DNA of 64,000 nucleotides. Source: Aureimonas sp. Leaf324 (lineage in GTDB: Bacteria; Pseudomonadota; Alphaproteobacteria; Rhizobiales; Rhizobiaceae). Position numbers and translations under genes: made by a program. Under the pieces are notes generated by a model that saw only the letters and a list, made by a program, of their open reading frames with translations, was not told the origin of the DNA and ran no database searches. Every line of letters begins with the position of its first letter. Within the stretch, counting starts at the first letter, position 1. Shown here piece after piece: positions 25,890-36,543 of the stretch. The DNA lies in the NCBI RefSeq assembly GCF_001423245.1, contig NZ_LMOH01000012.1:645679-709678 (forward strand), read 5' to 3'.

Positions 25890-26123
25890 ATGACATCCAT
25901 TCCCTCGCCCGAACGCAAGGAAGCGGTGAACGCCGGAGCCATGGCGGCGAGGGACGGCGTCCATCGAAGCGAGAACCCGCACCCGGTCGACAGCGAGACC
26001 TGGAGCAACTGGATGGACGGCTTCGATCACCAGACCGCGTGGCTCCAGAACGGGCGCGGCGTCTACGATCCGTTCGCGGCAAACGTTTCGTCGCCGCTCG
26101 AAGGCTCCCTGCCCGCCGATTGA
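25890..26123 (+). CDS. Small RMF/CrpP-like protein (ribosome modulation factor family pattern)
   Basis: A 77-residue protein whose middle follows the RMF/CrpP pattern: A...G..AA..G....NP followed by a Trp, a G-[YF] and a second Trp (AVNAGAMAARDG...SENPHP...WSNWMDGF....AW). Members include ribosome hibernation factor RMF and small Rhizobiales homologues. ATG at 25890 is preceded by CGGAGA; the frame is open upstream but without family character. The C-terminal tail (FAANVSSPLEGSLPAD) is extra. Flanked by a sensor kinase and a PAS-LuxR regulator, with a shared palindrome upstream, it is probably a stress-induced protein. Ribosome binding itself is not shown by sequence. Confidence 0.7.
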   Translation: MTSIPSPERKEAVNAGAMAARDGVHRSENPHPVDSETWSNWMDGFDHQTAWLQNGRGVYDPFAANVSSPLEGSLPAD

Positions 26124-26224
26124 TGGCGCCGGCGCGCCACCCAAGCCCTTGCCCGAGCGGCCCCGTCGCACAACCTTTTCCCGTCGACGCAACGTCGAAC
26201 GCGACCCGGCTGCCTGCCCCCGAG

Positions 26225-27739
26225 ATGGAACGCTTCATGAGTCCCCCCTCCAGCGGACAACGTATCGAACGCCAGCAGCTGCAGCAGATCATCGCCGGCC
26301 TGACCGAGGGCGTCATCCTGATCGATCCCGATCAGACGATCGCCTGGGCGAACACGGCGGCCCTCTCGATGCACGGGGCGCGCGAGTTGGCCGATCTCGG
26401 GCGGACCGTGGACGAGTATCGCGAGCGCTTCCAGCTGCGCTACCGCAACCATCATCGTCTCGACGACGGCACTTATCCGGCGGATCGCGTGGTGGCGGGC
26501 GAGCTCTTCACCGACGTCATGGTCGAGGTCGCGCGCCACGGCGAGACGGAACCCGAATGGGTCCACCGCGTGCGCAGCCTTGTCCTCAACGACGCCAACG
26601 GCGACCCGGACTGCCTCGTCCTGATCGTCACCGACGCCACGGACGAGATGCAGGCGATCGAGCGCTTCGAGCGCGCCTTCAACGCCAATCCCGCCCCCGC
26701 CCTGATCTGCCGCGTCAGCGACCTTCGGTTCATCCGCGTGAACCAGGGCTTCCTCGACATGACGGGCTACACGCGCGAGGCCATCGTCGGGCGCTCGGTC
26801 TACGATCTCGACGTGATGGCCGGCGCGGAGCGGCGCGAGCTCGGCAAGGCGCGCCTGTCGGAATGGGCGACGGTGCCGCAGATGGAGGCGTCGCTGCCGC
26901 TGCCGGAAGGCGAGACCAAGCTCGTCATCGTCGCCGGACAGCCGATCGAGATCGGGGACGAGCGCTGCATGCTCTTCACCTTCGCCGACCTCGAGCCGCG
27001 CCGGAAGGCCGAGACGGCACTGCGCAACAGCGAGGAGAAGTTCGCCAAGACGTTCCGCCTCGCGCCCGTGCCGATGAAGGTCTGCACCATCGACGGCTTC
27101 CGCATCATCGACGTCAACGAGGCCTTCCTCAAGGAGACCGGCTGGGCGATCGAGGAGGTCGTCGGGCGCAGCGCCGCCGAGATCGAGTTGTGGGACACGG
27201 CGACGACGCGACGGCGCATGGAGAGCGAGCTCGTCGAGACCGGCGGCTTCCGCGGCTACGAGGCCAAGCTCAAGAAGAAGGACGGCTCGACCGCCGACTG
27301 CCTCGTCTCGGCCGAGACGATCCGCATCGGCGGCGAGACCTGCGTCCTCGACGTGTTCCAGGACATCACCGCCCGCAAGACGTCCGAACTCGAGCTGGTC
27401 CGGGCCATCGAGGAGGCGCTCGCCGACACGTCCTGGCTCAGCCGGAGCGTGATGGAAAAGCTTGCCGACATGCGCTCGCCGCAGCCCGACGGCGCTCGAC
27501 GCCCGAGCGGCGCCGACCTCACCGAAAAGGAACGGCAGGTGCTCGGGCTGATCTCCCAGGGGCTCGACGACGGCGAGATCGCCAAGCTCCTCTTCCTGTC
27601 GCGCAACACAGTGCGGAACCATGTCCAGCGCATCTATGCCAAGACCGGCGTCCACCGCCGGGGCGAGGCGATCGTCTGGGCGCGCGAGCGCGGGATCGTC
27701 GGATCCCAGCCGCCGGCCAAGAGACCGCGAAAGACCTGA
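26225..27739 (+). CDS. PAS-PAS-PAS-LuxR transcriptional regulator
   Basis: A 504-residue cytoplasmic regulator: three PAS domains (about residues 18-135, 145-260 and 270-390, the last ending VLDVFQDITARK) and a C-terminal LuxR helix-turn-helix (about 430-490; LTEKERQVLGLISQGLDDGEIAKLL..SRNTVRNHV). There is no receiver or kinase domain, so signal input should be by ligand, redox or oxygen sensing through PAS. Two start codons are possible, ATG 26225 or ATG 26237; neither has a strong ribosome site. It is flanked on both sides by the GCATCAG palindrome and is the prime candidate for binding it. Confidence 0.9.
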   Translation: MERFMSPPSSGQRIERQQLQQIIAGLTEGVILIDPDQTIAWANTAALSMHGARELADLGRTVDEYRERFQLRYRNHHRLDDGTYPADRVVAGELFTDVMVEVARHGETEPEWVHRVRSLVLNDANGDPDCLVLIVTDATDEMQAIERFERAFNANPAPALICRVSDLRFIRVNQGFLDMTGYTREAIVGRSVYDLDVMAGAERRELGKARLSEWATVPQMEASLPLPEGETKLVIVAGQPIEIGDERCMLFTFADLEPRRKAETALRNSEEKFAKTFRLAPVPMKVCTIDGFRIIDVNEAFLKETGWAIEEVVGRSAAEIELWDTATTRRRMESELVETGGFRGYEAKLKKKDGSTADCLVSAETIRIGGETCVLDVFQDITARKTSELELVRAIEEALADTSWLSRSVMEKLADMRSPQPDGARRPSGADLTEKERQVLGLISQGLDDGEIAKLLFLSRNTVRNHVQRIYAKTGVHRRGEAIVWARERGIVGSQPPAKRPRKT

Positions 27740-27777
27740 TCGCCAAAGATCGTTTTGCGCGCAATAAAGTTATGTCT

Positions 27778-27796
27778 GCATCAGTCGAACTGGTGC
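27778..27796. promoter_or_regulatory. Palindrome GCATCAG-N5-CTGGTGC, copy 2, before aqpZ
   Basis: Same half-site and 5-bp spacer as copies 1 and 3 with one mismatch in the right half. A -10-like TAATCT at 27819-27824 without a good -35 lies just downstream; the palindrome centre would then sit about 44 bases before the start of transcription, the position expected of a class II activator (inference). aqpZ starts 124 bases downstream. Confidence 0.6.
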
Positions 27797-27920
27797 AGCT
27801 GCGACTTATTTGGGTGGCTAATCTCCTAGCTTCGACGGGGATTGAACGCGGCAGCGGCCGAAGACCGGCCTGCCGTCGATACCATGGCCCCACACTGCCC
27901 GCGGGCAGGTCAGAGACAGG

Positions 27921-28658
27921 ATGGCATTCATGTTCAGAAAGCTCGCCGCCGAAGCTTTCGGCACCTTCTGGCTGGTCTTCGGAGGGTGCGGAAGCGCCGT
28001 TCTCGCCGCAAGCTTCCCGGAGCTCGGCATCGGTTTCACCGGCGTCGCGCTGGCCTTCGGCCTGACGGTTCTCACCATGGCCTACACCGTCGGCGGCATC
28101 TCCGGCGGCCATTTCAACCCGGCGGTCTCGCTCGGCCTCGCCATCTCGGGCCGCTTCTCGTGGAACCAGCTCGGCCCCTACTGGCTGGCGCAGGTGATCG
28201 GCGGCATTCTCGGCGCCGCGGTCCTCTACGCGATCGCCACCGGCAAGGCCGACTTCACGGCCGGCGCCTTCGCGTCCAACGGCTACGGCGCGAACTCGCC
28301 GGGCGGCTACGGCCTCGGGTCGGCCTTCCTGATCGAGTTCGTCCTCACCGCCGGCTTCCTCGTCATCATCCTCGGATCGACGGCCACCGCCGCGTCCGGC
28401 AGCTTCGCGCCGATCGCGATCGGCCTCGGCCTGACGCTCATCCACCTCATCTCGATCCCGGTCACCAACACGTCGGTCAACCCGGCGCGTTCGCTGGCCG
28501 TCGCGTTCTTCGCCGAGACCGGCGCGCTCGGGCAGGTCTGGCTGTTCTGGGTCGCGCCGCTGGCCGGCGCCGTAGCGGGTGCCCTGATCTGGCGACACAT
28601 CCTGTCGCCGGGCGAATCGACGCGCGGCATCGGCGCCGACGACCAGCGCGCGCCCTGA
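27921..28658 (+). CDS. aqpZ: Aquaporin Z-type water channel
   Basis: A 245-residue membrane protein with six transmembrane helices and the two pore-forming NPA motifs, HFNPAV (first half) and SVNPARS (second half). Length, the N-terminal [21 protein letters not shown] and the second-NPA context match bacterial AqpZ, which conducts water across the inner membrane. ATG at 27921 is in the usual position; a ribosome-like AGGAT is close upstream. It carries the cluster palindrome in its promoter region, which suggests osmotic or stress control together with the CsbD-like gene. Confidence 0.95.
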   Translation: MAFMFRKLAAEAFGTFWLVFGGCGSAVLAASFPELGIGFTGVALAFGLTVLTMAYTVGGISGGHFNPAVSLGLAISGRFSWNQLGPYWLAQVIGGILGAAVLYAIATGKADFTAGAFASNGYGANSPGGYGLGSAFLIEFVLTAGFLVIILGSTATAASGSFAPIAIGLGLTLIHLISIPVTNTSVNPARSLAVAFFAETGALGQVWLFWVAPLAGAVAGALIWRHILSPGESTRGIGADDQRAP

Positions 28659-28711
28659 GGCGGGCTGCATAACCGGGAAAGCGCGGATGCAGGCGGTCAC
28701 CAAGGTCGCCT

Positions 28712-28730
28712 GCATCAGCCGCCCTGATGC
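28712..28730. promoter_or_regulatory. Palindrome GCATCAG-N5-CTGATGC, copy 3, before the csbD-like gene
   Basis: A perfect 7-bp inverted repeat with a 5-bp spacer, identical in both halves to copy 1. It lies 53 bases after the aqpZ stop and 98 bases before the CsbD-like start, so the latter has its own controlled promoter rather than being only an aqpZ co-transcript. Confidence 0.7.
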
Positions 28731-28828
28731 CCGGGACACTTGGGTGCGAGGGTCCGTCCCTCCATGTTGAAACCACGGGCGGCTTCGCTGGGCGACGCCG
28801 CCCCCAGCCCGAAGCAGAGGAGAACGGG

Positions 28829-29011
28829 ATGGGAGAGAAGATCGATCAGGCGGCCAAGAAGGCAGCGCTCGGATCCGTCAAGGAGGCGCTCGGCAAGGTG
28901 ATCGGCAACGAGCGTGTCGAGGCCGAGGGCGCCGCCGAGAAGGCGGCCGGAAAGGCGGAAGGGCGCAAGAAGGACACCTCGTCCGTCGACGGAAAGTCCG
29001 GCCACTCGTGA
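28829..29011 (+). CDS. CsbD-like small stress protein
   Basis: A 60-residue, Lys/Glu/Ala-rich, hydrophilic protein of the CsbD family (KIDQAAKKA.GS.KEALGK..GN...EAEGAAEKAAGKAEG). These are small general-stress proteins of unknown mechanism. ATG at 28829 is preceded by an AGAGGAGA ribosome site; an in-frame longer reading from 28727 is not family-like and would run over the palindrome. The three charged A-x-G-K-A-E segments are the family's internal repeats. Preceded by aqpZ and followed by the DUF2934 gene. Confidence 0.85.
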   Translation: MGEKIDQAAKKAALGSVKEALGKVIGNERVEAEGAAEKAAGKAEGRKKDTSSVDGKSGHS

Positions 29012-29084
29012 TCCCCCCTCGACCGATGCCCGCGTCGCGCCGTTTGGGGCGACTGGCGTGCTCCTTCCATGGGGTGGACCCATC

Positions 29085-29486
29085 ATGCTGAAGCTCTTTC
29101 GCAAGGATGGTGACATCGTCACCCTCTGCGCCGTTCCGGACACCGCCGACCTGCCGGACTTTCTGTCGGGCGACGGGTGGGCGGACGCGGGCCGGACCGC
29201 GGACATCGCGGAGCAGTTGCCAGAGCCCGACCGGGCGACTCATCGCGCGGTGCTCTCCGAAACCGGCTTCTACCTTTTTTCGCCCGCGCAGACTGTCGAC
29301 CTGGAGGACGACAGCCACGTCGACCTCGAACCGCTCGTCAAGGAGCGGGCCTATTTCCTGTGGGAAGCGGCCGGCTGTCCGCTCGGACGCGAGCACGAGT
29401 TCTGGGCCGCCGCCTCGCGCGAGATCGAAGCCGACGTCCGGGCGCGCCTCGATCGCCGACACGCCGGGCGGCACATCGCGCGATGA
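29085..29486 (+). CDS. Protein with C-terminal DUF2934-like domain
   Basis: A 133-residue soluble protein. The C-terminal part (about residues 85-115) has the DUF2934 pattern: RAYFLWEAAGCPLGREHEFWAAASREIE (key positions Y-x-x-W-E-x-x-G-x-P-x-G-x-x-x-E-x-W-x-x-A). The N-terminal part is acidic and unrecognised. ATG 29085 has a GGGGTGGA ribosome site. No function is known for the domain; it is common in Rhizobiales and often near stress genes, consistent with the CsbD-like and aquaporin genes upstream. Confidence 0.72.
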   Translation: MLKLFRKDGDIVTLCAVPDTADLPDFLSGDGWADAGRTADIAEQLPEPDRATHRAVLSETGFYLFSPAQTVDLEDDSHVDLEPLVKERAYFLWEAAGCPLGREHEFWAAASREIEADVRARLDRRHAGRHIAR

Positions 29487-29502
29487 CCCCTCACGCGGCG
29501 TC

Positions 29503-31770
29503 TCAGACGCCGACGGCCGCGCGGATGCGCTCGCGCGTCAGCGGCAGGTCGTGGATCCGGGTGCCGATCGCGCGGGCGATCCCGTTGGCGAGTGCCGCCC
29601 CGCCCGGCCCCTGGCTGCATTCACCGGCCCCGAGGAACGGATCGCCGGGACGCGGGATCACCTCGACGTCGATCGAGGCCGGCAGCGCATCGAAACGCAG
29701 GATCGGATAGGTCGACCAGTCCACCGAGGTGACGCGGGTCCGGTCGAAGGTGACCGCCTCGTAGAGCGTCCAGCTCGCCGACTGGACGATGCCGCCCTGC
29801 ACCTGGTTGGCGATGCCGTCGGGATTGACGATCTCGCCCGCGTCCACCGCCGTCGAGGCGCGCACCATGCGCACGCGCCCGGTGTCGGGCTCGACCATCA
29901 CCTCCATCGCCACGGCGCAATAGGCCGCAAGGTTCTTGTATCGGGCGAAGGCGAAGCCGTAGCCGTGATGGGCGGGCGCGGTCTGGCCGGCCTTCCAGCC
30001 GAACATGGCCGCCGTGCGCTCGATCACCGCGCGGGCCCGCTCGTCCTGCATGTGGCGCAGGCGATACTCGACGGGATCGGCGCCCGCCTTCAACGCGAGT
30101 TCGTCCATCGCGTTCTCGATGGAGAAGACGTTCATGTAGGCGCCGAGGCCCCGTAGCGCCGAGACCCGCAGCGGCATCTCCTCGATGAAGTGCCAGACGA
30201 CGTCGCGGTTGGGAAAGGCGTAGAGCGGGTTGGAGTTGCGGTCGCCGTTGCCCTCCGGCGTGATGCGGACGGTCGGGATCGTCGGCGCGAACGGGCGGTC
30301 GAGATGCTGCGCAGGCAGGAGGGCCCCAGCCCCGCCCGGCCGCGCGTTGTGGGTGTTGCTCCAGACCTCGTAGGTCCAGTCCTGGATCGTGCCAGAGGCA
30401 TCCGTGCCGGCGCGAACCCGCGTCACCATGCCCGGCGAGAACGGCTCCCAGGCATGCTCCTGCTCGCGCATCCACTGGAGGCGCACCGGGCGGCCCGGCA
30501 GCGCCTGCGCCAGAAGCGCGGCATCGGCCGCCGCGTCGTCCGCGCCGTTATGGCCGTAGCAACCCGACCCTTCGACATGGATGCAGCGCACCGCCTCGAC
30601 GCCGACGCCCAGCATCTCGGAGATCGCCTCCTGGTCGGGATAGACGCCCTGGGTGTGCGTCCAGACCGTCGTCACGCCGTCCCGGAGGACGGCCAGCGCG
30701 CAGGACGGGCCGATCGAGGCGTGCAACTGATAGGGCCGTGTGAAGCGGGCCTCGAACGGCGTGAGACCCGGCGTGCCCGTCCGCCCCTCCTCGGCGACCT
30801 GTCCGTCGGTGAACGGGCGGGACAGGATATGGTCGGCGAGCTGCGACGCGTCCGGCAGGTCCTCGCGCTCTTCCCAGCGGGCGAGCGTCGAGAGCGTCCA
30901 CATCGCCTTGATCGCCTGCCATTCGCGATCCGCAAGGACGCCGAGGAACGAGCCGTTGCGCACGACCTTGAGCACGCCCGGCATCGCCTCGACCGGCGCG
31001 GTGTCGACGGAGACGAGACGCGCGCGCGGGCTCGGCGGGCGCACGACACGCCCGTGCACCATGCCGTCGGGCCGCATGTCCTGCACATAGGCGGGCGCGC
31101 CGGTGACCTTGCCGGGAATGTCGATCCGCGCGCGCGGCCGGCCCATCTCGCGAAACTCGGCCGCGGGCTTCAGCACCGCATCCGGACCGGCGCGTCCCTT
31201 GATGAGGTCGCCGGACACCAGCTCACCGTAGGAGACGCGGCGCCCGTCCGAAGCGACGACGGCTCCGGCCTCCGCCTGCACAGCGTCGGGCGCCACGCCC
31301 CAACGCCGCGCCGCCTCGCCCTTCAGGATCTCGCGCACCTGCGCGCCGACATGCCGGATCGCCCGGCCGCTGTCCTGCACGGAGTGACTGCCGGCAGTGA
31401 AACCCTCGTTCGGGCTCTCGCTCGTGTCAGGTCCGACCAGGGACAGGCTCTCGAACGGCATCTCGAGCTCTTCCGCCGCGATCTGGAGGAGCGCGGTGCG
31501 AATGCCCTGCCCGAGTTCGGCCTTGCCGGTGAAGACGGTGGCGCGCCCGTCGGCGTCGATCCGCAGCCAGGATTCAAGGTTCGGATTGGTCTTGAGGCTG
31601 CCCGGCAGGTCCGGCGCGGCTTCCTCGACGGCCTGGAAGTTCTGCGTCTCGCTGCCCGGCGAGGTCGCCCCTTGCGCGAGGGCCCCGCGCATCGAGAAGG
31701 CCAGCACCAGCGAGCCGGTGCCCAGAAGCACGCTGCGGCGGGTCAGCGCGTGGGGATCGTGGCGGGTCAT
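29503..31770 (-). CDS. Molybdopterin-dependent aldehyde/isoquinoline oxidoreductase-type large subunit
   Basis: A 755-residue molybdenum hydroxylase subunit of the xanthine oxidase superfamily, IorB-like. The N-terminus has a twin-arginine leader (RRSVLLGTGSLVLAF), so it folds in the cytoplasm and is exported to the periplasm. Later landmarks are GKAELGQGI, GGxGxN-like and QG regions, RGLGAYMNVFSIENAMDELA and the active-site Glu in GAGECSQGPGGAA near the end. The open frame continues upstream but the start is fixed at 31770 by a 1-base overlap with the [2Fe-2S] subunit stop. Electrons should pass to the [2Fe-2S] subunit and then to the cytochrome c encoded upstream. The substrate, an aldehyde or N-heterocycle, is unknown. 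Confidence 0.9.
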   Translation of the reverse strand: MTRHDPHALTRRSVLLGTGSLVLAFSMRGALAQGATSPGSETQNFQAVEEAAPDLPGSLKTNPNLESWLRIDADGRATVFTGKAELGQGIRTALLQIAAEELEMPFESLSLVGPDTSESPNEGFTAGSHSVQDSGRAIRHVGAQVREILKGEAARRWGVAPDAVQAEAGAVVASDGRRVSYGELVSGDLIKGRAGPDAVLKPAAEFREMGRPRARIDIPGKVTGAPAYVQDMRPDGMVHGRVVRPPSPRARLVSVDTAPVEAMPGVLKVVRNGSFLGVLADREWQAIKAMWTLSTLARWEEREDLPDASQLADHILSRPFTDGQVAEEGRTGTPGLTPFEARFTRPYQLHASIGPSCALAVLRDGVTTVWTHTQGVYPDQEAISEMLGVGVEAVRCIHVEGSGCYGHNGADDAAADAALLAQALPGRPVRLQWMREQEHAWEPFSPGMVTRVRAGTDASGTIQDWTYEVWSNTHNARPGGAGALLPAQHLDRPFAPTIPTVRITPEGNGDRNSNPLYAFPNRDVVWHFIEEMPLRVSALRGLGAYMNVFSIENAMDELALKAGADPVEYRLRHMQDERARAVIERTAAMFGWKAGQTAPAHHGYGFAFARYKNLAAYCAVAMEVMVEPDTGRVRMVRASTAVDAGEIVNPDGIANQVQGGIVQSASWTLYEAVTFDRTRVTSVDWSTYPILRFDALPASIDVEVIPRPGDPFLGAGECSQGPGGAALANGIARAIGTRIHDLPLTRERIRAAVGV

Positions 31771-32264
31771 CAGCCGGCCCTCGCACCGGTGGTTCCGACG
31801 CCTGCGGTGCGCATGCTTTCCGCCGCCCGCCGGATCGCGGCGAGGATGCGCATATGCGTGCCGCAGCGGCAGAGGTTCGGCTCCATGTGGGCGCGGATCG
31901 CCTCGTCGGAGGCCTCCGGGTTGCGCTCCAGAAGCGCCTGCGCGCGCATCATCATGCCGGGAATGCAGTAGCCGCACTGCGCGGCCTGCTCGGCGATGAA
32001 GGCCGCCTGCATGGGTCCCGGCGCCCCGATCGTGCCGAGCCCCTCGACCGTCGTGACCGACTTGCCCTCCATCACGACGAGCGGGGTGACGCAGGACAGG
32101 ACCGCCTCGCCGCCGACCATCACCGTACAGGCGCCGCACTGGCCGAGGCCGCAGCCGTATTTCGCGCCGTGCAGCCCGAGTTCGTCGCGCAGGACGTAGA
32201 GCAGCGGCGTGTCGGGATCGGCCTCGACCTCGTGCTGCGTGCCGTTCACGGTGAGGCTTACCAT
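31770..32264 (-). CDS. [2Fe-2S] subunit of molybdenum hydroxylase
   Basis: A 164-residue two-cluster ferredoxin-like subunit. The plant-type cluster motif is CGLGQCGAC plus a later Cys (LSC), and the second, C-terminal helical cluster uses CGYC and CRC. It transfers electrons from the molybdenum centre. ATG at 32264 begins MVSLTVNG, the family start; it overlaps the end of the cytochrome gene by 7 bases. It has no leader, so it is expected to be carried to the periplasm with the Tat-dependent large subunit. Confidence 0.93.
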   Translation of the reverse strand: MVSLTVNGTQHEVEADPDTPLLYVLRDELGLHGAKYGCGLGQCGACTVMVGGEAVLSCVTPLVVMEGKSVTTVEGLGTIGAPGPMQAAFIAEQAAQCGYCIPGMMMRAQALLERNPEASDEAIRAHMEPNLCRCGTHMRILAAIRRAAESMRTAGVGTTGARAG

Positions 32265-33685
32265 GTGGGCTCCCGCTTGGAAGGATTGGCCGGGGCGGCG
32301 GAACCGGTGTCGAGCGAGCGCTGGCCGTTCTCGGCCCCGCGCGCCCGCGCCTCGGCGATGAGGTCGGCCGGGTCGTCCCACGGCGGCTTGTCGCTGTAGG
32401 TGCGGCGCATGTAGGCGAGGAGATCGGCGATCTGGCCGTCGTCGAGGGCGCCGGCATAGCCCGGCATGATCGGTCCGCGCTCGCCTTCCGGCGCCGGGAT
32501 GCCGTTGAGGACGACGTTGATCGGATTGGCCGGTGTCGGACCGGAGATCGCGGTGGAATGGTCGAGGCGCAGGCCGCCGTAGGGCAGTGGGCGCCCGGCG
32601 TCGTGGCAGGTCGAGCAGGCGGCGGCATAGATCGCGGCGCCCCGGTCGGATGGGTCGTGCGCGACCGGCACGCTCTGGCTGCCGGCCGACGGGACCACGG
32701 CGCCCGGCGAATGGGTCGTCGCCTCGGCCGTCAGAGCCTCGGCGCGCTGCCGCCGCTCGGGCGACGGCTCACCCATCAACGAGACGATGTAGGTCGCGAT
32801 GGCGCGGGACTCGGCCTCGGGCAGCGTGCCGAGATTGGCGTTCACCGGCGCCATCGGCCCGCGTGCCACGCCGTGCCGGGCCTCCCAGCCCTTGTGCAGG
32901 TAGTGGGTCAGGCTGTCGACGTCCCACGGGATCGGCGCGGGAGAGGCTCCATTCAGGGCGTAGGCCGTCCAGCCTTCGGACTCGCCGCCCGCCAGATGGT
33001 CGTCGCCGCGCTTCTCGGCGCCCAGAAGGTTGCGCGGCGAATGGCAGGCGCTGCAATGGCCGAGGCCCTCGGCGAGATAGGCGCCGCGGTTCCACACGTC
33101 GTCCTCTGCGGGATCGGCTTCGAACGTGCCCTCGCGGAAGAACAGGAGCTTCCAGCCGGCCAGCACCAGGCGCACGTTGAGCGGGAATGGGAGTTCGTTC
33201 GGCGGCGGTTCGGCGATCACCGGCTCGCGCGTCATCAGGTAGGCGTAGAGCGCGCGGTTGTCGGCGTCCGAGACCCGCGTGAAATGGTCGTAGGGAAAGG
33301 CGGGATAGAGGTGCCGCCCCTCCCGGTCGACGCCCTCGCGCATCGAGCGCGTGAAGGCCGCCTCGCTCCAGCGGCCGATCCCGGTCTCGGGGTCCGGGGT
33401 GATGTTGGTCGCATAGATCGTGCCGAAGGGCGTCGGCAGCGGCAGTCCGCCTGCGAAAGGCTTGCCGCCCGGCGCGGTGTGGCAGACCACGCAGTTTCCG
33501 ACCGCCGCCAAGTCCGCCCCCTGTTTCACCAGCGCGGGCTCGAACCCTTCTCTCGAGGCGCTTTCGACGGGGGCGATCTCGCTTTCCCACGCATAGGCCG
33601 TGAAGCCGACCGCGCCGACGACGATGATGGCAAGGAGGCCGAGGCCGGCGTGGCGCAGTTTCATCGGCGGCTCGATTTCAGGCAC
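32258..33685 (-). CDS. Triheme cytochrome c, membrane-anchored electron acceptor
   Basis: A 475-residue protein with one N-terminal transmembrane/signal helix (LGLLAIIVVGAVGFTAYAW) and three CxxCH haem-binding motifs (CVVCH, CSACH, CSTCH), spaced as in the cytochrome subunits of membrane alcohol, gluconate and isoquinoline dehydrogenases. It should pass electrons from the molybdenum hydroxylase to the respiratory chain. Start could be 33685 (MPEIEPPMKL) or 33664 (MKLRHAG); both precede the hydrophobic helix. It is the first gene of the three-gene operon. Confidence 0.92.
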   Translation of the reverse strand: MPEIEPPMKLRHAGLGLLAIIVVGAVGFTAYAWESEIAPVESASREGFEPALVKQGADLAAVGNCVVCHTAPGGKPFAGGLPLPTPFGTIYATNITPDPETGIGRWSEAAFTRSMREGVDREGRHLYPAFPYDHFTRVSDADNRALYAYLMTREPVIAEPPPNELPFPLNVRLVLAGWKLLFFREGTFEADPAEDDVWNRGAYLAEGLGHCSACHSPRNLLGAEKRGDDHLAGGESEGWTAYALNGASPAPIPWDVDSLTHYLHKGWEARHGVARGPMAPVNANLGTLPEAESRAIATYIVSLMGEPSPERRQRAEALTAEATTHSPGAVVPSAGSQSVPVAHDPSDRGAAIYAAACSTCHDAGRPLPYGGLRLDHSTAISGPTPANPINVVLNGIPAPEGERGPIMPGYAGALDDGQIADLLAYMRRTYSDKPPWDDPADLIAEARARGAENGQRSLDTGSAAPANPSKREPTW

Positions 33686-33822
33686 CGCCAGATTGGAAGC
33701 GCTACAAACGATCAGCTAGCGGGATGCCGCTCCCCTCCAAGGCCCGGCCGCGACAGACTGCGTGTGCGGCCATTCAATAAAAGGAGAAAGCGGCCGCTAC
33801 CGGCGCGCCGCACCAGCGCCGA

Positions 33823-35597
<1,775 letters not shown>

Positions 35598-35598
<1 letters not shown>

Positions 35599-36542
35599 CA
35601 CTCGAACACGACCCTCGGGAAGTAGAACGAGACGACCCAGTTCGGCATGTCGACGATCTCGGAGATGCGAAGATCGCCGCAGGTCGAGACGAGCATATAG
35701 GCGTCGACCGGGTTGAGGTTGTAGCGCTGCGCCAGAAGCTCCACCATGTCGGCGACCGCCTGCCGCGCGCCGGTCATCAGGTCCGGGCCGACGCCCGTCG
35801 TCACCTCGTAGCCCTTGGCGTCGAGATGGCGCGTGACGGGACCCGGCGTCGTGAACCGGGGCATGGCGAGATTGGCGCCCTTCAGGAGGTCGAGCGTCAG
35901 CACCGCGTTCATCGGGCTTTCGATCGCCGTGCCGCACACCTCGCCGTCGCCCTGCGCGGCGTGGGTGTCACCGACGGAGAAGAGCGCGCCCGCGACCTCG
36001 ACCGGCAGGTAGAGCGTGGTGCCGGCCGAAAGATCGCGGATGTCGAGATTGCCGCCGACGCGGCGCGGGGGCACCACCGAATGGTGCCCCGGCTCGGCCA
36101 GCGCATTGCCGATCGTGCCGGCGAAGGGCTTCAGCGGCACCCGCCCGTGCTGGCCGAAGGCGGCCGGCTCGAGCGAGTTCGGGTCATAGGTCCAGATCGT
36201 CAGCGCCGGATCGGTGAACTGGTCCGCCAGGAGGCCGAAGCCCGGAATGTTGGCGGTCCAGCCGAAGCCGGACGGCTTGAAGCCCTCGATCGTCACCTTC
36301 AGCGCGTCGCCCGGCTCCGCGCCCTCGACGAAGATTGGCCCCGAGACCGGGTTGATCTTCGAGAAGTCGAGAGCGGTGACGCTCTCGACGGTCGAATCCG
36401 GCGTCAGCTGGCCGGCCGAGGAGTCCCGGCACTCGAACTCGATGGTCGCGCCCGGCGCCACGCGCAGCGCCGGTTCGAACGAGTTGTCCCAGCCGAAATG
36501 ATGCTGCCGGCCATGGATCGTGTAGTCGCACGCCTTGCACAT
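35598..36542 (-). CDS. Acetamidase/formamidase family amide hydrolase
   Basis: A 314-residue FmdA/AmdA-family enzyme, hydrolysing short-chain amides to the acid and ammonia. Recognisable segments are FGWDNSFEPAL near the start, FVEGAEPGDALKV, PRRVGGNLDIRDL, LFSVGDTHAAQGDGEV and STCGDLRISEIVDMPN near the end, with the conserved acidic/His metal-binding region around DTHAAQGDGE. Length is normal. It lies in an operon with an AmiC-like amide sensor, an ANTAR regulator and an importer, so it is likely the catalytic end of that system, releasing ammonia. Confidence 0.93.
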
Positions 36543-36543
36543 C

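Noticed and set aside
28659-28828. General stress sigma (EcfG-type GGAAC...CGTT) promoter before the csbD-like gene
   Set aside because: I looked for GGAAC with a spaced CGTT before aqpZ, the CsbD-like and RMF-like genes and did not find a convincing match.
29503-32628. 1041-residue reading of the molybdenum hydroxylase subunit
   Set aside because: The extension overlaps the [2Fe-2S] and cytochrome genes and precedes a twin-arginine leader; the start at 31770 fits the family.
33773-33812. GCGGCC / GGCCGC inverted repeat as terminator of the amide operon
   Set aside because: Simple GC-rich palindromes are common here, spacing is about 20 nt and no T-tract follows, so the evidence is too weak.
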